Shown: positions 1 to 15,262, counted from the first letter of the stretch. The stretch is DNA of 64,000 nt from Burkholderia sp. USMB20 (GCF_000949135.2 NZ_JTAN02000021.1:930001-994000), one strand, 5' to 3'. A program made the numbers and translations. The notes: a model not told the origin generated them from the sequence alone.

Positions 1-640
1 GCGCTCGAGCCGCGGCGACAGCAGCGCCGCGAGCGAGCCCGAGTCCCACACCTGTTGTGCGCGCAGCCCGACCGTGCCGAGCCGGTTCGTGTGCCGGCTG
101 TCCGGATCGGGCGGCACGTCGAGACTCACCGCCCCGGCCCGGAAGAAGTCGGTCGGGTTGTAGCCGATCGCCGCGCCGAGCCGCTCGTTCACGCGCCCCG
201 CGTCGACGACGAACGCGGGCGACGCGCGCCAGCTCGCATACGCTTCCTTCACGAGCGTCACGTCGCGCGACGACGTGCGCGACGTGCCGAGCGGATCGAA
301 GCGGTCGAAGCGCATCGAGAAATGCGCGGCGAACGACGGCGTCAGCCACTGGCCGTATTCGAACTCGATCGACAGCTGGTTGCGGCCGGCCTCGCCGCCG
401 TCGCGATAGCGGCTCGCGCGCAGCGCGTCCTGCACGTTCAGCTTCCACGGCTTCGCGGTGTCGGCGGGCGTCGCGGCCGGCTGGTCGGCCAGCGCGAGCG
501 CCGCGGCGTCGGCCGCGTCGACGCCGGCCGTGCCATCCGCCGCACCCGCTCCACCCGCCCCACCCGCATCCGCTGCACGCACGAGCGCAGGCAGCAGCAC
601 GAACGCGAGCGCGGCGATCCGGCCTCGGCGCCGCGCCGTC
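1..640 (-). CDS. Outer-membrane beta-barrel-like protein, N-terminal part (runs off window)
   Basis: The ATG at 640 overlaps the stop of the upstream LolA-like gene (ATGA), and the frame stays open to the window edge, giving 213 residues. The start MTARRRGR followed by a hydrophobic stretch and VRAADAG is a signal peptide. An Ala/Gly linker follows. From about residue 65 the sequence alternates polar and hydrophobic residues with many aromatics (for example LSIEFEYGQWL, AHFSMRFDRF, KEAYASWRA), as in outer-membrane barrels of the alginate-export or DUF1302 kind. Being last in the train behind a LolA-like protein and a LolCDE-like ABC pair, it may be the outer-membrane partner of a lipid or lipopeptide export route. 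The family is a guess because the C-terminus is missing. Confidence 0.7.
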
Positions 641-1418
641 ATTGCGCCTGGAAGCGGGACAGGTAGTCGCGCTGCAGCCATGCATCGGGAATGTCGCGCC
701 ACGCGTAGTCCGAGAAACGCATGACCGTGACCCAGTTGCTGTCGAGCCCGTCGACGATGACGGTCTCGGTCGGCCGCTCGACGCCCAGTTGCATCGTGTA
801 GCGGCGATAGAACGCGGTCTTCAGCAGCCGGTCGCTTTCCGAATAGAAGCGTGCCTTCAGCGGCCGGTTGTTCGCCGCGTCGATCCAGATCTCGATGCGG
901 CGATACGTGAGCCCGTCGCCGTGGCCGGCAAGCGCGAGCCGGTACGCGCGACGGGTCTGCCGATCGCCGTCGACGATGTCCTCGACGCCCTTCAGCGCGG
1001 CCGTATAGTCGTGCGCGAGATTGACCGTCACGACGTCGCCGTTCGCGGCCTGGCCGAGCAGCCGCTGGTCCGGCGAGATCCGCACGCTGGCCTGGTTCGC
1101 CGGATCGTAGAACCACAGGTCGTTGCCGTTCTTCAGCATCAGCTTGCCCGTGTCGCGCGCCGGCGCGACGAAGCGCACCAGCGTGCGGAACGCACCGCCG
1201 GGCGCGTCGGGCTTCGAATAGATCGACAGCGTATTGCCGTCGACCTGCTTGCCGGACCGGTACTCGACGAGCGTCGCGGTCAGCACGAACGATTTCTCCG
1301 GTGTGCGGATCGCGTCGCTCGCCGCGAGCACCTTCTGCGGATCGGGCGCCGGCTGCGCACGCGCGACGCCGGCCAGGAACGAAAGACTCAGACAGCATGA
1401 AACGAACAGGCGACGCAC
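639..1418 (-). CDS. LolA-like outer membrane lipoprotein-sorting family protein
   Basis: This is a 259-residue exported protein with a signal peptide ending near VARA|QPAP. The mature part is rich in beta strands and has features of the outer-membrane lipoprotein-sorting family (COG2834-type LolA/LolB fold), including LWFYDPANQASVRIS, RIEIWIDAANNRPLKARFY and a C-terminal DYAWRDIPDAWLQRDYL stretch. Proteins of this fold carry acyl chains in a hydrophobic cavity across the periplasm. It sits 51 bases after the ABC permease gene and overlaps the barrel gene by 4 bases, so the three are probably translated together. By inference it hands a lipid, or an acylated product of the upstream synthase, from the inner-membrane ABC unit to the outer membrane. 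Confidence 0.75.
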   Translation of the reverse strand: MRRLFVSCCLSLSFLAGVARAQPAPDPQKVLAASDAIRTPEKSFVLTATLVEYRSGKQVDGNTLSIYSKPDAPGGAFRTLVRFVAPARDTGKLMLKNGNDLWFYDPANQASVRISPDQRLLGQAANGDVVTVNLAHDYTAALKGVEDIVDGDRQTRRAYRLALAGHGDGLTYRRIEIWIDAANNRPLKARFYSESDRLLKTAFYRRYTMQLGVERPTETVIVDGLDSNWVTVMRFSDYAWRDIPDAWLQRDYLSRFQAQ

Positions 1419-1469
1419 GGGCGCTCTCCCGAAAGTGAAGTGAACGAAAAACGCGGCAATCGGGCGACC

Positions 1470-2876
1470 TCACACGTGCCGCAGCGCATCGACGATCGAC
1501 AGCCGCGCCGCATGCCGCGACGGCAGCCACGCGGACAGCCCGGCCACGCACGCTAGCCCGGCGAACGTGACGGCGATGGTTCGCCACTCGCCCCACACGC
1601 GCACCGTCAGCGCGACGGCGTCGATCCGCGCGGGCGGCGTCCAGGCCAGCCCGCTGCGATTGACGATCGCGGCAATGGCGAGCGCGACCAGCACGCCGAG
1701 CGACGCGCCGGCCACGCCGAGCAGCGCGCCCTCGCAGACGAACAGCGCCTGGATGCCGCCGCGCCGCATGCCCATCGCGCGCAGCGTGCCGATCTCGACG
1801 GTGCGCTCGATGATCGCGGTGCTCATCGTGTTGCTGATCACGAACAGCACGATCGCGCTGATCAGCACGAACACGAAACCGAAGATCACCGAGAACATCC
1901 GGTTGGTCTGGTCGTAGAACGGGTTCAGCGTCGCGAAATCGACGACGTCGAGCGCCTGCCCGTCGAAGCCGCCGTGCAGCAGCTGTTCGATGCGCGCGCG
2001 CGCCGCCGGCAGCTCGGCCGTGCGCGCGAGCTGGATCTCGATCGCGGTCGCGCGCGGCGCGGCGCCGCCGTAGACGAGCCGCTGCGCCTGCGGCAGGTGC
2101 ACCGCGAGATACACGTCGTCGAGTTCCTTCACGCCCTGCTGGTCCGCCTTCACGACCGAGAAGGCGGCGACGTTCGGCGCGCCGCCCGCGCTCGCGGTCA
2201 GCACTTCGACATGGGCGCGCGTCGGCGGCCGGCCGCGTGCCGGCCTCGGCCTGTGCGAGCGCGAGCACGTCGGGCGCGCGGTCGCGGCCGGCCGTCGGCG
2301 CGGCGGCTCGGCCGGGCCGGCGGCGCATCGCGCAATCCGGCACGCCAGCGGGCCGCACACGTGCAGCACGCCGCGCGACGCCGAGGCCGACGATCGCGCG
2401 TCGCCGGGGGTGCTGCCGCGCAACGCGAATGTGCGCAGCTGCAGCGGGAACCCGTAGGCGTTCCATTGCTGCATCCGGTACTGGTCGTCCGGAATCGCAC
2501 CGAAGCCCATCACGGTGCGCGACACGCCGGCCGCGAAGTTGCCGGCGATCCCGCCGAACTGCAGCGTCGGCGTGACGACCTGCAGCAGCGGCGCGAGCTG
2601 CGGGTCGTGCCGCAACCGTTCGATCAGCGCCGGGTAGCCGCGAATCCCGTACGCGGCCGGGTCGCCCGTGCCGTACAGGAAATAGCCCTGCCGCTGGATC
2701 TGCAGGTGGCCGCTGCGCTGCACGAAGTCGGTCTGCAGGCCGAGCGTGATGTCGCGGCTGAAGCCGCCGAACAACAGGATTGCGCTGACGCCGACGATCA
2801 TCGCGAGCAGCGTGGTGAGCGAGCGCCGGCGGTTGCGCTGCAGGTTGCGCAGCGCGAGCATCAGCGTATGGGTCAT
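1470..2876 (-). CDS. ABC transporter permease, FtsX/MacB/LolC-like
   Basis: The start is the ATG at 2876, which overlaps the stop of the ATPase gene (ATGA) and gives 468 residues. One N-terminal membrane segment (about residues 20-42, after RNRRRSLTTL) precedes a large periplasmic domain. Three C-terminal membrane segments follow, with the FtsX-type stretch ERTVEIGTLRAMGMRR. This 1+3 layout is that of MacB, LolC and LolE, which extract lipids or peptides from the inner membrane instead of pumping from the cytosol. Within the periplasmic domain, about 2230-2405, the frame reads as Arg/Pro/Ala-rich sequence (PPRRRPAATARP) while the neighbouring frame gives natural-looking sequence (AIVGLGVAR, APDVLALAQAEAGTRP). 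Compensating indels or sequence errors are likely there. Confidence 0.8.
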   Translation of the reverse strand: MTHTLMLALRNLQRNRRRSLTTLLAMIVGVSAILLFGGFSRDITLGLQTDFVQRSGHLQIQRQGYFLYGTGDPAAYGIRGYPALIERLRHDPQLAPLLQVVTPTLQFGGIAGNFAAGVSRTVMGFGAIPDDQYRMQQWNAYGFPLQLRTFALRGSTPGDARSSASASRGVLHVCGPLACRIARCAAGPAEPPRRRPAATARPTCSRSHRPRPARGRPPTRAHVEVLTASAGGAPNVAAFSVVKADQQGVKELDDVYLAVHLPQAQRLVYGGAAPRATAIEIQLARTAELPAARARIEQLLHGGFDGQALDVVDFATLNPFYDQTNRMFSVIFGFVFVLISAIVLFVISNTMSTAIIERTVEIGTLRAMGMRRGGIQALFVCEGALLGVAGASLGVLVALAIAAIVNRSGLAWTPPARIDAVALTVRVWGEWRTIAVTFAGLACVAGLSAWLPSRHAARLSIVDALRHV

Positions 2877-3589
2877 CGGCACACCTCCTGCGTCGCCGTG
2901 TCGTCGCCGGCCCGTTCGTGGCCGACGATGCGGCCGTCGAGAATCCGGATCACGGCGTCGGCCACCTTCACCACCTGCGGATCGTGCGACGACACGATGA
3001 ACGACACGTCGCGCTCGCGCTGGATCGCGCGCATCAACGCGATGATCGCGTGCCCGGTCGCGCTGTCGAGGTTCGCGGTGGGTTCGTCCGCGAGGACCAT
3101 CGCGGGCTCGGCCGCGAGCGCACGCGCGATCGCGACGCGCTGGCGCTGGCCGCCCGACAGCTGGCTCGGCCGGTGCCGCGCCTTGTCGGCCAGGCCGACC
3201 GCGTCGAGCAGGTCGCGCACCCGCGCCGCGCGCCGCGCCGGTGCCCAGCCCGCCATCAGCAGCGGATACTCGACGTTCTCGTACGCGGACAGGACCGGCA
3301 GCAGGTTGAAGGTCTGGAACACGTGGCCGACATGACGCGCGCGGAAATCCGACAGCGCATCGTCCGACAGCGACGCCGTGTCGTGACCGGCGATCGTCAC
3401 GCGCCCGCTGTCGGGGCGGTCGATGCAGCCGATCAGGTTCAGCAGCGTCGTCTTGCCGCTGCCCGACGGGCCGCTCAGCACGGTGAAGCGGCCCGCGTCG
3501 AGCGTCGCCGACACGTCGGCGAGCCCGGTCACGCGCACGCTGTCGAGCAGGTAGGTCTTCGACAGGTGTTCGACATGCACGAGGCTCAC
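2873..3589 (-). CDS. ABC transporter ATP-binding protein, LolD/MacB type
   Basis: This is a 238-residue ATPase. Walker A is SGPSGSGKTT, the signature is LSGGQRQR, Walker B with the following D-loop is VLADEPTANLDS, and the switch His is in SSHDP. The start chosen is the GTG at 3589, which overlaps the monooxygenase stop (GTGA) and has GGAGG 6 bases upstream. Its length and motifs match LolD/MacB-type ATPases that pair with FtsX-domain permeases, and the next gene encodes such a permease. By inference it powers extraction of a lipid-like or peptide product from the inner membrane. Confidence 0.85.
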   Translation of the reverse strand: MSLVHVEHLSKTYLLDSVRVTGLADVSATLDAGRFTVLSGPSGSGKTTLLNLIGCIDRPDSGRVTIAGHDTASLSDDALSDFRARHVGHVFQTFNLLPVLSAYENVEYPLLMAGWAPARRAARVRDLLDAVGLADKARHRPSQLSGGQRQRVAIARALAAEPAMVLADEPTANLDSATGHAIIALMRAIQRERDVSFIVSSHDPQVVKVADAVIRILDGRIVGHERAGDDTATQEVCR

Positions 3590-4971
3590 GACGCACCTCC
3601 CGCGCGCACCGCGTGCGCCGGCGCCGCCTTCGATGCCACCGCGCTCGCACCGCCGGGCAAGGCCGGCAACCCGCGTATCAGCCGTCGCAGCTGCAGCCGA
3701 TACGCGAAATGCTCGACCTCGATCACGTGCCGCGGCGTGCGATGGAACGCGATGCCGCCGCTCCAGTCCGAGCGGCCGCGCCGAATCAGCCGGTCGATGC
3801 GCGCGGCCTTGCGCGGCGCCGCGTCGCGCGCATGCAGGTAGCGGGCGAGCAGCTGCGCCTGGTAGTCCATCAACGGCCAGTTGCCGGTCGAAGTCTGGAA
3901 CAGCCCGATGAAGAACAGGTCGCGATGCTGCGCGTCGAACAGGTTCAGGTACAGCGACGGCTGCCGCTTGCGCCATTGCAGGTGCGCCTGGTCGATGAAC
4001 GGGAAGCTCGGCTGGTAGCCCGTCGCGTACACGATCACGTCGATCGCCTCCTCGCTGCCGTCGACGAACACGACGCGATCGCCCTTCAGTTCGCGCACGT
4101 CCGGCCGCGCGTCGAGGTCGCCGTGTCCGAGGTGATAGAACAGCGTCGAATTGATGATGAAATGCGATTCGAACAGCTTGTGGTCCGGCTTGCGCAGCCC
4201 GTAGTGTTCGGGTTGCCCGGCCGTCGTCAGGCGCAGCAGCCGTTCGCCGAAATAGCGCCGCGCCCACAGCGGCATGCGCAGCCGCAGCGGCCATTCCGCC
4301 CACTCGTCCGCCGGCATCCCGAACAGGAATTTCGGCCAGTAGTAGTAACCGCGGCGCGTGCTGTGGAAGACCGCGCGCGCACGATGCGACGCCTCGACCG
4401 CGATGTCGCAGCCGGAATTGCCGGCGCCGACCACGAGCACGCGCTTGCCGTCGAAGATCTCCGGCGTGCGGTACTGCGACGAATGCAGCTGCAGCCCGTC
4501 GAACCGCCCCGGATAGTCGGGCAGTTGCGGATGCGACAGGTGGCCGTTGCAGACGATCACGCCGCGATAGGTCCGCACCTCGCCGCGATCCAGTTCCACG
4601 CGCCACTGCGTGCCGCCCTGCACCGGTGCGATCTCGAGCACCGAGCGGCCGAACTCGATCCGGTCGTACACGCCGAAGCGCCGCGCGTACGCGCGCAGAT
4701 ACGCGAGTGCCTGGTCGCCGCGTGCATAGGTCGGATAGTCGTCGGGAATCGGAAAGTCGGTGTACTCGGAAAACCGCTTCGAGCTGATCATGTGGATCGA
4801 GCGATACACCGCGCCGCTCGGGCGGCCGTAGTACCAGTTGCCGCCGACGTCGTCCTCGCGCTCGATCACGTCGAAGCCGATGCCGGCCGCGAGCAGGTTC
4901 TTCGCGGCGGTGATGCCCGCCGCGCCCGCGCCGATGATGCAGTACCGCGCGCCGTCGTTGCGCTCCGTCAT
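3586..4971 (-). CDS. Flavin-containing monooxygenase (FMO-like, FAD/NADPH)
   Basis: The ATG at 4971 follows AGGAGG and gives 461 residues. The FAD-binding motif IIGAGAAG is at the N-terminus, the FMO fingerprint FDGLQLHSSQY lies near residue 160-170, and a second dinucleotide motif VVGAGNSG binds NADPH. These are the hallmarks of class B flavin monooxygenases, which oxygenate N, S or carbonyl carbon (Baeyer-Villiger) using FAD, NADPH and O2. It is 20 bases downstream of the P450-KR-DH gene and overlaps the ATPase gene by 4 bases. I infer it is a tailoring enzyme for the acyl chain or polyketide made by the cluster. The substrate cannot be read from the sequence. Confidence 0.85.
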   Translation of the reverse strand: MTERNDGARYCIIGAGAAGITAAKNLLAAGIGFDVIEREDDVGGNWYYGRPSGAVYRSIHMISSKRFSEYTDFPIPDDYPTYARGDQALAYLRAYARRFGVYDRIEFGRSVLEIAPVQGGTQWRVELDRGEVRTYRGVIVCNGHLSHPQLPDYPGRFDGLQLHSSQYRTPEIFDGKRVLVVGAGNSGCDIAVEASHRARAVFHSTRRGYYYWPKFLFGMPADEWAEWPLRLRMPLWARRYFGERLLRLTTAGQPEHYGLRKPDHKLFESHFIINSTLFYHLGHGDLDARPDVRELKGDRVVFVDGSEEAIDVIVYATGYQPSFPFIDQAHLQWRKRQPSLYLNLFDAQHRDLFFIGLFQTSTGNWPLMDYQAQLLARYLHARDAAPRKAARIDRLIRRGRSDWSGGIAFHRTPRHVIEVEHFAYRLQLRRLIRGLPALPGGASAVASKAAPAHAVRAGGAS

Positions 4972-4991
4972 GGTGAACCTCCTCTTCCCGT

Positions 4992-9142
<4,151 letters not shown>

Positions 9143-9146
<4 letters not shown>

Positions 9147-12100
9147 GCGGACACCTGTTCGGAAGACGCGCGCCCGGCCAGTTGCGCGTCGATCTCGCCG
9201 CGCGCGGCGAACGCGCCGGTCACGCGATGCACGTAGCCGATCACGATGCCCGTCACGTCGCGCATCTGCATCAGGATCCTGCCGTCCGGGCGCACCGCGA
9301 CGAACCGGTTGCCGCTGCTCGCCGGCCCTTCCAGCGCGAACGCGCGCGGGCTCACGCGCAGCGCGATCGACGCGTGGCGGCTCGCCAGCTCGCAGTCGTT
9401 GCCGGCTTCGTAGATATCGATGCGGCCGATCGACATCGGCGCCGCGAGCGGAATGTAGTCGCCGGCGACGTGATCGAGCGCGGCCACGCGCGCGAGCCCG
9501 TCGAGCAGGATGCTCGGCACCACGAAGCGCGAGAACACCGGGTCGCCGTCCGGCACGTTCAGCCGGAAGCGCGCCTGCTTGCCCGCGTCGCTCATGCCGG
9601 TGTCGGTCGTCGACACGAACATGCCGGTCAGCCGCACCGGCGCCGCATCGAAGTGATACGGATCGGCGACGGGCGTGAACGTCGCCATGGCCGGTTCGTG
9701 CCAAACCGGCGCCGGCGCGTAGGCGTCGGCCAGGCGCACGGTGATCTCGAAGTGCGGCTTGTCGCGCACGAGCACCTGCCCGTCCGGCGCCAGCACGTCG
9801 CCGGAAATCCGCACGCGCACGTGCACCGCGTCGCCGTCGCGCGACGCGATCCACGCGCGGATGCGCTTCACGCTCGGCCGCTTCGCGTCGTACACACGCA
9901 GGAAGTGCAGGAATGCCGCGTCCGCGAAGCCGACGACCTTGAGCCCCGGCACGAGCCGCAGCGCGGCCTCGGCGGCCACTTCGGGCACGAAGGTTCCCGG
10001 CAGCGTCGGAAAGCCGTTGACGACGTGATGCTGCAGGTACGCGTCGCGTTCGAGGTCGAACACGCGCTCGAACGTCACGCTGTCGTCGGTTCGCGCGCGT
10101 TCCGCGCCGAGATAGAAATCGGGATCGCGCGACGCGGCGACGGCGGCCGGCGCGCCTTCGTCGAGGTCGAAGTAACCGGGCAGGTGCGTTTCGATCGCGC
10201 GCCGCTCGGCGTCGCCGAGATGCACGGACATCGCCGCGCGCTCGCCGAGGCCGAGTTCGCGCATGAAGTGATGCTGCCCCTCCGCGGTGCGCATGCTCGT
10301 GAACAGTCCGCTCTTCTCGAGAAACGCACGCGTGACTGGGTTCGCGCCGAGCCCGACCGAGCGCCACAGCGTCCAGCCGATCGTGAATTCGTCGTGACCG
10401 AGCGCCGCGCGGTGATACGACGCCTGCGTGTTCAGGAAGTCGTTGCCCGACGCGTAGTCGGTTTCGCCCGCCTGCCCGGTCAGCCCGATGAACGAGCCGA
10501 AGTTGCACCACAGGCGCGGCTGCCGCGCGCCGAACGCGCGGCGCAGGTTCCAGTAGCCGCGTACCTTGATGTCGCGCACCGCGACGAAATCGTCCAGCGA
10601 CTTCACGCGCACCGAGGCCGAACGGTTCAGTCCGGCCGCGTTGACCAGCAGGTCGACGCGCGGCTCGCGCGCGAGAATCGTGTCGATGGCCGCCTTCACG
10701 CTGTCGGGGTCGAGCACGTCGGCGCGCAGGTAGGTCACGCGGTGCGCGCCGCAGAACGCGCGCATCGCCTCGATGTTCATGCAGGCCGTGCGCGCGTCGG
10801 CACGTCGCTCGAAGGCGCGGATGATCTCGGGCAACGACCGTTGCGGATGCAGCGCCTTCTGCTGGCGGATGTAGTCCGGACGGCTCTTCGCGAACGTTTC
10901 GTCATCCATAGCGAGCAGTTCCGCGTCGATCGCGTCCAGCGCGCTGCTGCCGATCAGGTACAGCGTCGGGCGCACCTGCGCGGCGAGCGTCTTCATCAGC
11001 TCGCCGGTGATCCCGCGCGCACCACCGACCGCGACCACGACCGAATCCTGGCCGAGCGACAGCCGCTCGTCCGCGCGCAGTTCGCCCGCGTCCGCGATCA
11101 CGCGCGGCGTGCGGCGCCGTCCGGCGCCCAGCGCGACGACCGGCAGCCAGTGACGGGCGCCGCTTTCCCGCTCCGCGTCGCGCAGCGCGTCCGGCAGCGC
11201 GCGCGCATCGGTCAGCACGGCAACCGGGCGCGCTTCCGGCATCTCGATCGCCAGCGCCTTCACGAGGCCCGTGAACAGGCCGGCATCCGGATGCGGCACG
11301 TCGCCCGCGAGCGCGTCGAGCAGCAATACGATCAAGCTGCCGTCGCGCTCGAGTGCCGCATGGCAGCGCTTGATCGCGAGAAACGCCAGGTCGTGCAGCG
11401 CGAGCCGCGCGGACGCGGCCGGCGCTGCTGCGCCCGGTGCGAGCGTGCCGGCGTCGAGCGACGTGAGCACGCGCACGTGGCCGATGTCGTCGGGCAGGAA
11501 ATCGAGCGCCGCCGCATCGATCCGCTCGATCCAGTGCCAGCCCGGCCGGTGCGTGGCGAACGGCCGCGTCGACAGCACCACGCAGCCGGGGCCCGCATCG
11601 GCGTGTGCGGCCTGTGCGGCCAGCGCGTCCGGCATGTCGGTCACGATCACGCAGCGCGGCGCGATGAACGGCGTCGACCGGCCCGCGGGCCGCCACGGCG
11701 CGTCGCGCCATTCGATCCGGTAACGCGCGACGCCGAGCGGCTCGCCGTCGGCCGCGACGCCGGTCCGGCGCAGCGGGCCGGGTATCAGGGTGCCGCGTTC
11801 AACGGGTGCGGTCGCCGAGGTTGTCGATGCGGCCGGTTCCGCGGTCGCGGCGGCATGCGCCGTCGCATCGGCGGGCGGCACACGCAGCGCGTAGCGATGC
11901 GGCTCGTGCGGCGTGGTCCCGTGCGGGCCGGCCGGCTCGCATGCAACGTGCAGCGCGTAGCGCGCGCGGTCGCCGCCGCCGTCGCGCGTGAGCGTCGTGC
12001 CGGCATCGCGCGCGACGATTGCGCGCAGCACGTCGATCGCCGAGTCGGCCCCCGCATACGTGACCGCGCGGCCCGTCGCATCGCACGGCGCAGCCGGTTC

Positions 12101-15100
12101 GACAGCAGCCCGCGCGTCGCCGCCGCCCACTACCGCGAGCACCGGCAGCCCTTCGGCCTGCGCACGCCGCACCGTCGTGACGGCGAACAGCACGATGCCC
12201 TCCGCGAGCGGCAGCCCGAACGCGGGCCGCACCTCTTCCGCCGAGTTGCCGTTGATGCCGCCGACGATCGCCATGTCGAGTTCGCCGCTGCACAGGAAAC
12301 GCTCGGCCGCCTCGAATGCCGCGAGCGTCGACGCGTGGCCCGCATCGACCGTCATGTTCATTCCGTGCAGGTCGTGATAGTTCGCGACGCGCGCCGGGAT
12401 CACGTTCGGCATCATTCCCGGAAACGAATTCTCGGTCGTCGGCGCGACGAGTTGCTTCGTCGCCTCGCGCAAGCCGTCCAGCACGCGTTCGGTCGCCGCG
12501 CGTTGGTCCGGCCGCGTCGCGTCGAGCACCGCGGCCGCGATGTCGTCGAGATAGCAGCGGCTCGCATAGAGCGCCGCATTGCGCGTGGGTCCCATGTGCC
12601 CCATCACGAGTCCGATCGTGTCCGCATGCGCGTGCCAGAATGTGCCGAGGCGTTCGCGCAGGTCGTGCGCGGCGTCGAGCGCCATCAGCTGGCAGCGATC
12701 GAGCGCGCGCAGCACCGCCGGAGGCATCTTCACGCGCGCGAAGCTCGGCAGCGGGTAGCCGGTTCCGAAGCTCGCGTCGGGCGCACGGCCTTCGCCGCGC
12801 AGCCACGCGGCGACCTGGGCGTCGCCGTCGAGGCCCGGAAACTTCGCGGACCAGCCGACGATCGCGAGCGGTTCGCGCGCGAACCGCCCGCTCGCCTCGC
12901 CGGCAGGCAGATCCGCGCGGTATTCCGACACGATCAGGTGACCGTTCGTGCCGCCGAAGCCGAACCCGGACACCGCCGCGACGCGTGCCGATTCACGCCG
13001 GACCGGCCACGATACCGGCGCCACCGGAATCCGCAGGTTCGTGCCGGCGATGTCGAACTCAGGCGGCGGCTCGCTGAAGCGGTGCTGCGGCGGGATCACC
13101 TGATGCCGCAACCCGAGCAGCACCTGGATCACCGACACGACGCCGGCCGCCCACCCCGTATGCCCGACCAGCGACTTGTTCGACGTCACCTGCACCGGGC
13201 GGTCGCGCCGGATCGCGTCGCGCAGGCTCTGGAATTCCGCGAGATCGCCGGCCGGCGTACCGGTTGCATGCGCAACCACCCAGTCGACGTCGGCCGGCAC
13301 CGTCGCGGTGCGCGCGTACGCGCGGTCGATCGCGATGCGCTGGCCGGCCGAATTCGGCGCGTAGATCGCCTTGCCCTTGCCGTCGGACGACGAGCCGAAC
13401 GATTTCAGCACGCCGAGGATGCGGTCGCCGTCCGCGCGCGCCCGCGCGACGCGCTTCAGGATCACGACGCCCGCGCCGTCCGCGAACAGCACGCCGTCGC
13501 AGTCGCGATCGAGCGGCCGCACCTCGCCGCTGCGCGACAGCCCGTGCAGCTTCGAGAACAGGACCGAGCCGCGCGGCGCGAGCGCGAAGGCGCCGCCGCA
13601 CGCGACCACGTCCTGCTTGCCGAGCAGCAGCGCCTTGATCCCGAGATCGATCGAATACAGCGACGACGAACACGCGGTGTCGACCATCATGCATTGCGCG
13701 TCGTCCGGCAGCACGCCCTGCATCGCGTTCAGGCCGACCCGGTGCGGGAAGAACGACGCGAGATCGCCGGCGCCGCGCGCATAACGCGCGCTCAGCACCG
13801 CATCGATCGCGGCCACGCGCCGCTCGCGCTCGGCCGCGTCCGCGCCCGCCTCGATCAGCACCGCGTTCAGGCGTTCGCGCGCGGCGGCCAGCACCATCCC
13901 CTCCTCGAGATGCTGGCTGCCGTCCGCCGTGTAGCCGACGAGGAACGCCACGCGATCGGCGTCACGCAGCGTCACGCCGTCGAGCGACTGGCACAGCGCG
14001 TGACGCAGCCACAGCGTCGTCAGCTCGTGCGGCGCGGTACCCGCGTCGAGTTCGGCGCGCACCGTCGGGCACGGCTCGAGCTGCTCGATGAAGACCGAGC
14101 GCGACTGATAGCTCTTGTCCTCGGCCGACGTGTCGGGCGAATAGAACGAGCGGTAATCCCAGCGATCCGGCGGCACGTTGCCGAACAGTTCGGGGCCGTC
14201 GAGCAGTGCGCGCCAGAACGCATCGGGGTCGCTCGCGCCGGGCAACGCGAGACCCATGCCGACCACGGCGATGTCGTCGCTGTCCGGCGCGTCGTCCGGC
14301 GGCGCGGCGGGACCATCGGCCCGCTGCGCGTTCACGGAGACGGGCGGCACCGCGGCCGGCGCCGCCTCGCCCGCGCCCTCGGCACGCGCCGCGCCCGCCC
14401 ATTCCGCGCGTGGCGACAACCCTTCGCTGCACAGCGACAGCCCGCCGTCCGCGACGACCACCTGCCCGGTGATCCAGCGCGCCGCATCCGATGCGAGAAA
14501 CACCACGAGATCGGCGAGGTCCTCCGCGCGTGCGAGCCGCTTCAGCGGCGTCGCGGCGATGCTCGAGCGCTTCGTGTTCTCCGGGTCCGGAAACTGCGCG
14601 GCGACGTCGCCGTCGATCAGCGTCGACGACGCGCCGTTCACGCGAATGTCGCGGCCCGCGTACTCGACCGCGAGATAGCGCGTCAGCGATTCGAGCGCTG
14701 CCTTCGCGGTGCCGACGACCAGGTAGTTCGCCGGCACGAGCGTCGCGCCCACCGACGACACGTTGACGATCGCGCCGCCGCCCGAGCGCGCCATCAGCGA
14801 CGCGGCACGACGCGCGCACCAGAACGCGCCCTTCAGGTTGGTATCGAGCGCGCGATCGAAATGCTCGGCGCCGATCTCGTCGACGCCGAGCAACGCACCG
14901 GACGCCGCATTGTTGACGAGCACGTCGAGCCGGCCGTAGCGCCGTTCGATCTCGTCGAACATCCGGTCGACCTGCGCCTGCTGCGCGACCGACGCACGGA
15001 TCACGTCGACCGTCGCGCCGAGCGCGCGCAGTTCGTCGGCCGTCTGCTTCGACGCGTCGAGCGAGTGGAAGAAATTCAGGATCACGTGCGCGCCCTGCTC

Positions 15101-15187
15101 GGCGAAACGCCTGCAGATCGCCTTGCCCACGTTTTTCGCGCCGCCCGTCACGAGGACGAGCTTGCCGCGCATGCTGGTATTCGACAT
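9143..15187 (-). CDS. Multidomain iterative synthase: FabL-type ER - KS - KS-like/CLF - KR - DH-DH (PUFA-synthase type)
   Basis: This is a 2014-residue protein starting at the ATG at 15187 (MSNTSMRGK), with AGGCAGG upstream. Residues 1-250 are a short-chain reductase closely resembling FabL enoyl-ACP reductase (VTGGAKNVGKAI, LVNNAASGAL, TAKAALESLTRYLAVEY, GQVVVADGG). After an Ala/Pro linker, residues about 325-745 are a ketosynthase with DTACSSS (Cys506), HATGTPAGD and NKSLVGHTGW. Residues about 755-1110 are a second KS-like domain in which the active-site motif reads TVDAGHAST, so Cys is replaced by His, as in chain-length-factor domains. A KR follows (GGARGIT about 1390; Ser/Tyr in NFGSFIG and ETDYASGND). 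Two hot-dog folds close it, with catalytic motifs HVVNGFPTLP and SILLDGLARV intact. No AT or ACP is present; both are supplied by the preceding gene. Confidence 0.85.
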
Positions 15188-15262
15188 GGATCGCCTGCCT
15201 ATCGAGAACTTGTCATTACGGGCAGGCCCCCCCCTGCCGACCAACGTTTCAGCCCACGGCCG

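Noticed and set aside
2877-3650. Upstream extension of the permease frame
   Set aside because: It overlaps the ATPase gene and is Arg-rich. The membrane-protein start MTHTLML at 2876 is clear.
9147-10511. N-terminal extension of the P450 fusion in the same open frame
   Set aside because: It overlaps the synthase gene in another frame and has no family sequence. The P450 start at 9146 has a 4-base overlap and a proper N-terminus.
15188-15262. GGCAGG/CCTGCC repeat between AT-ACP and the synthase as a terminator
   Set aside because: The stem is short, there is no T-run, and both genes are needed for one machine; read-through is expected.
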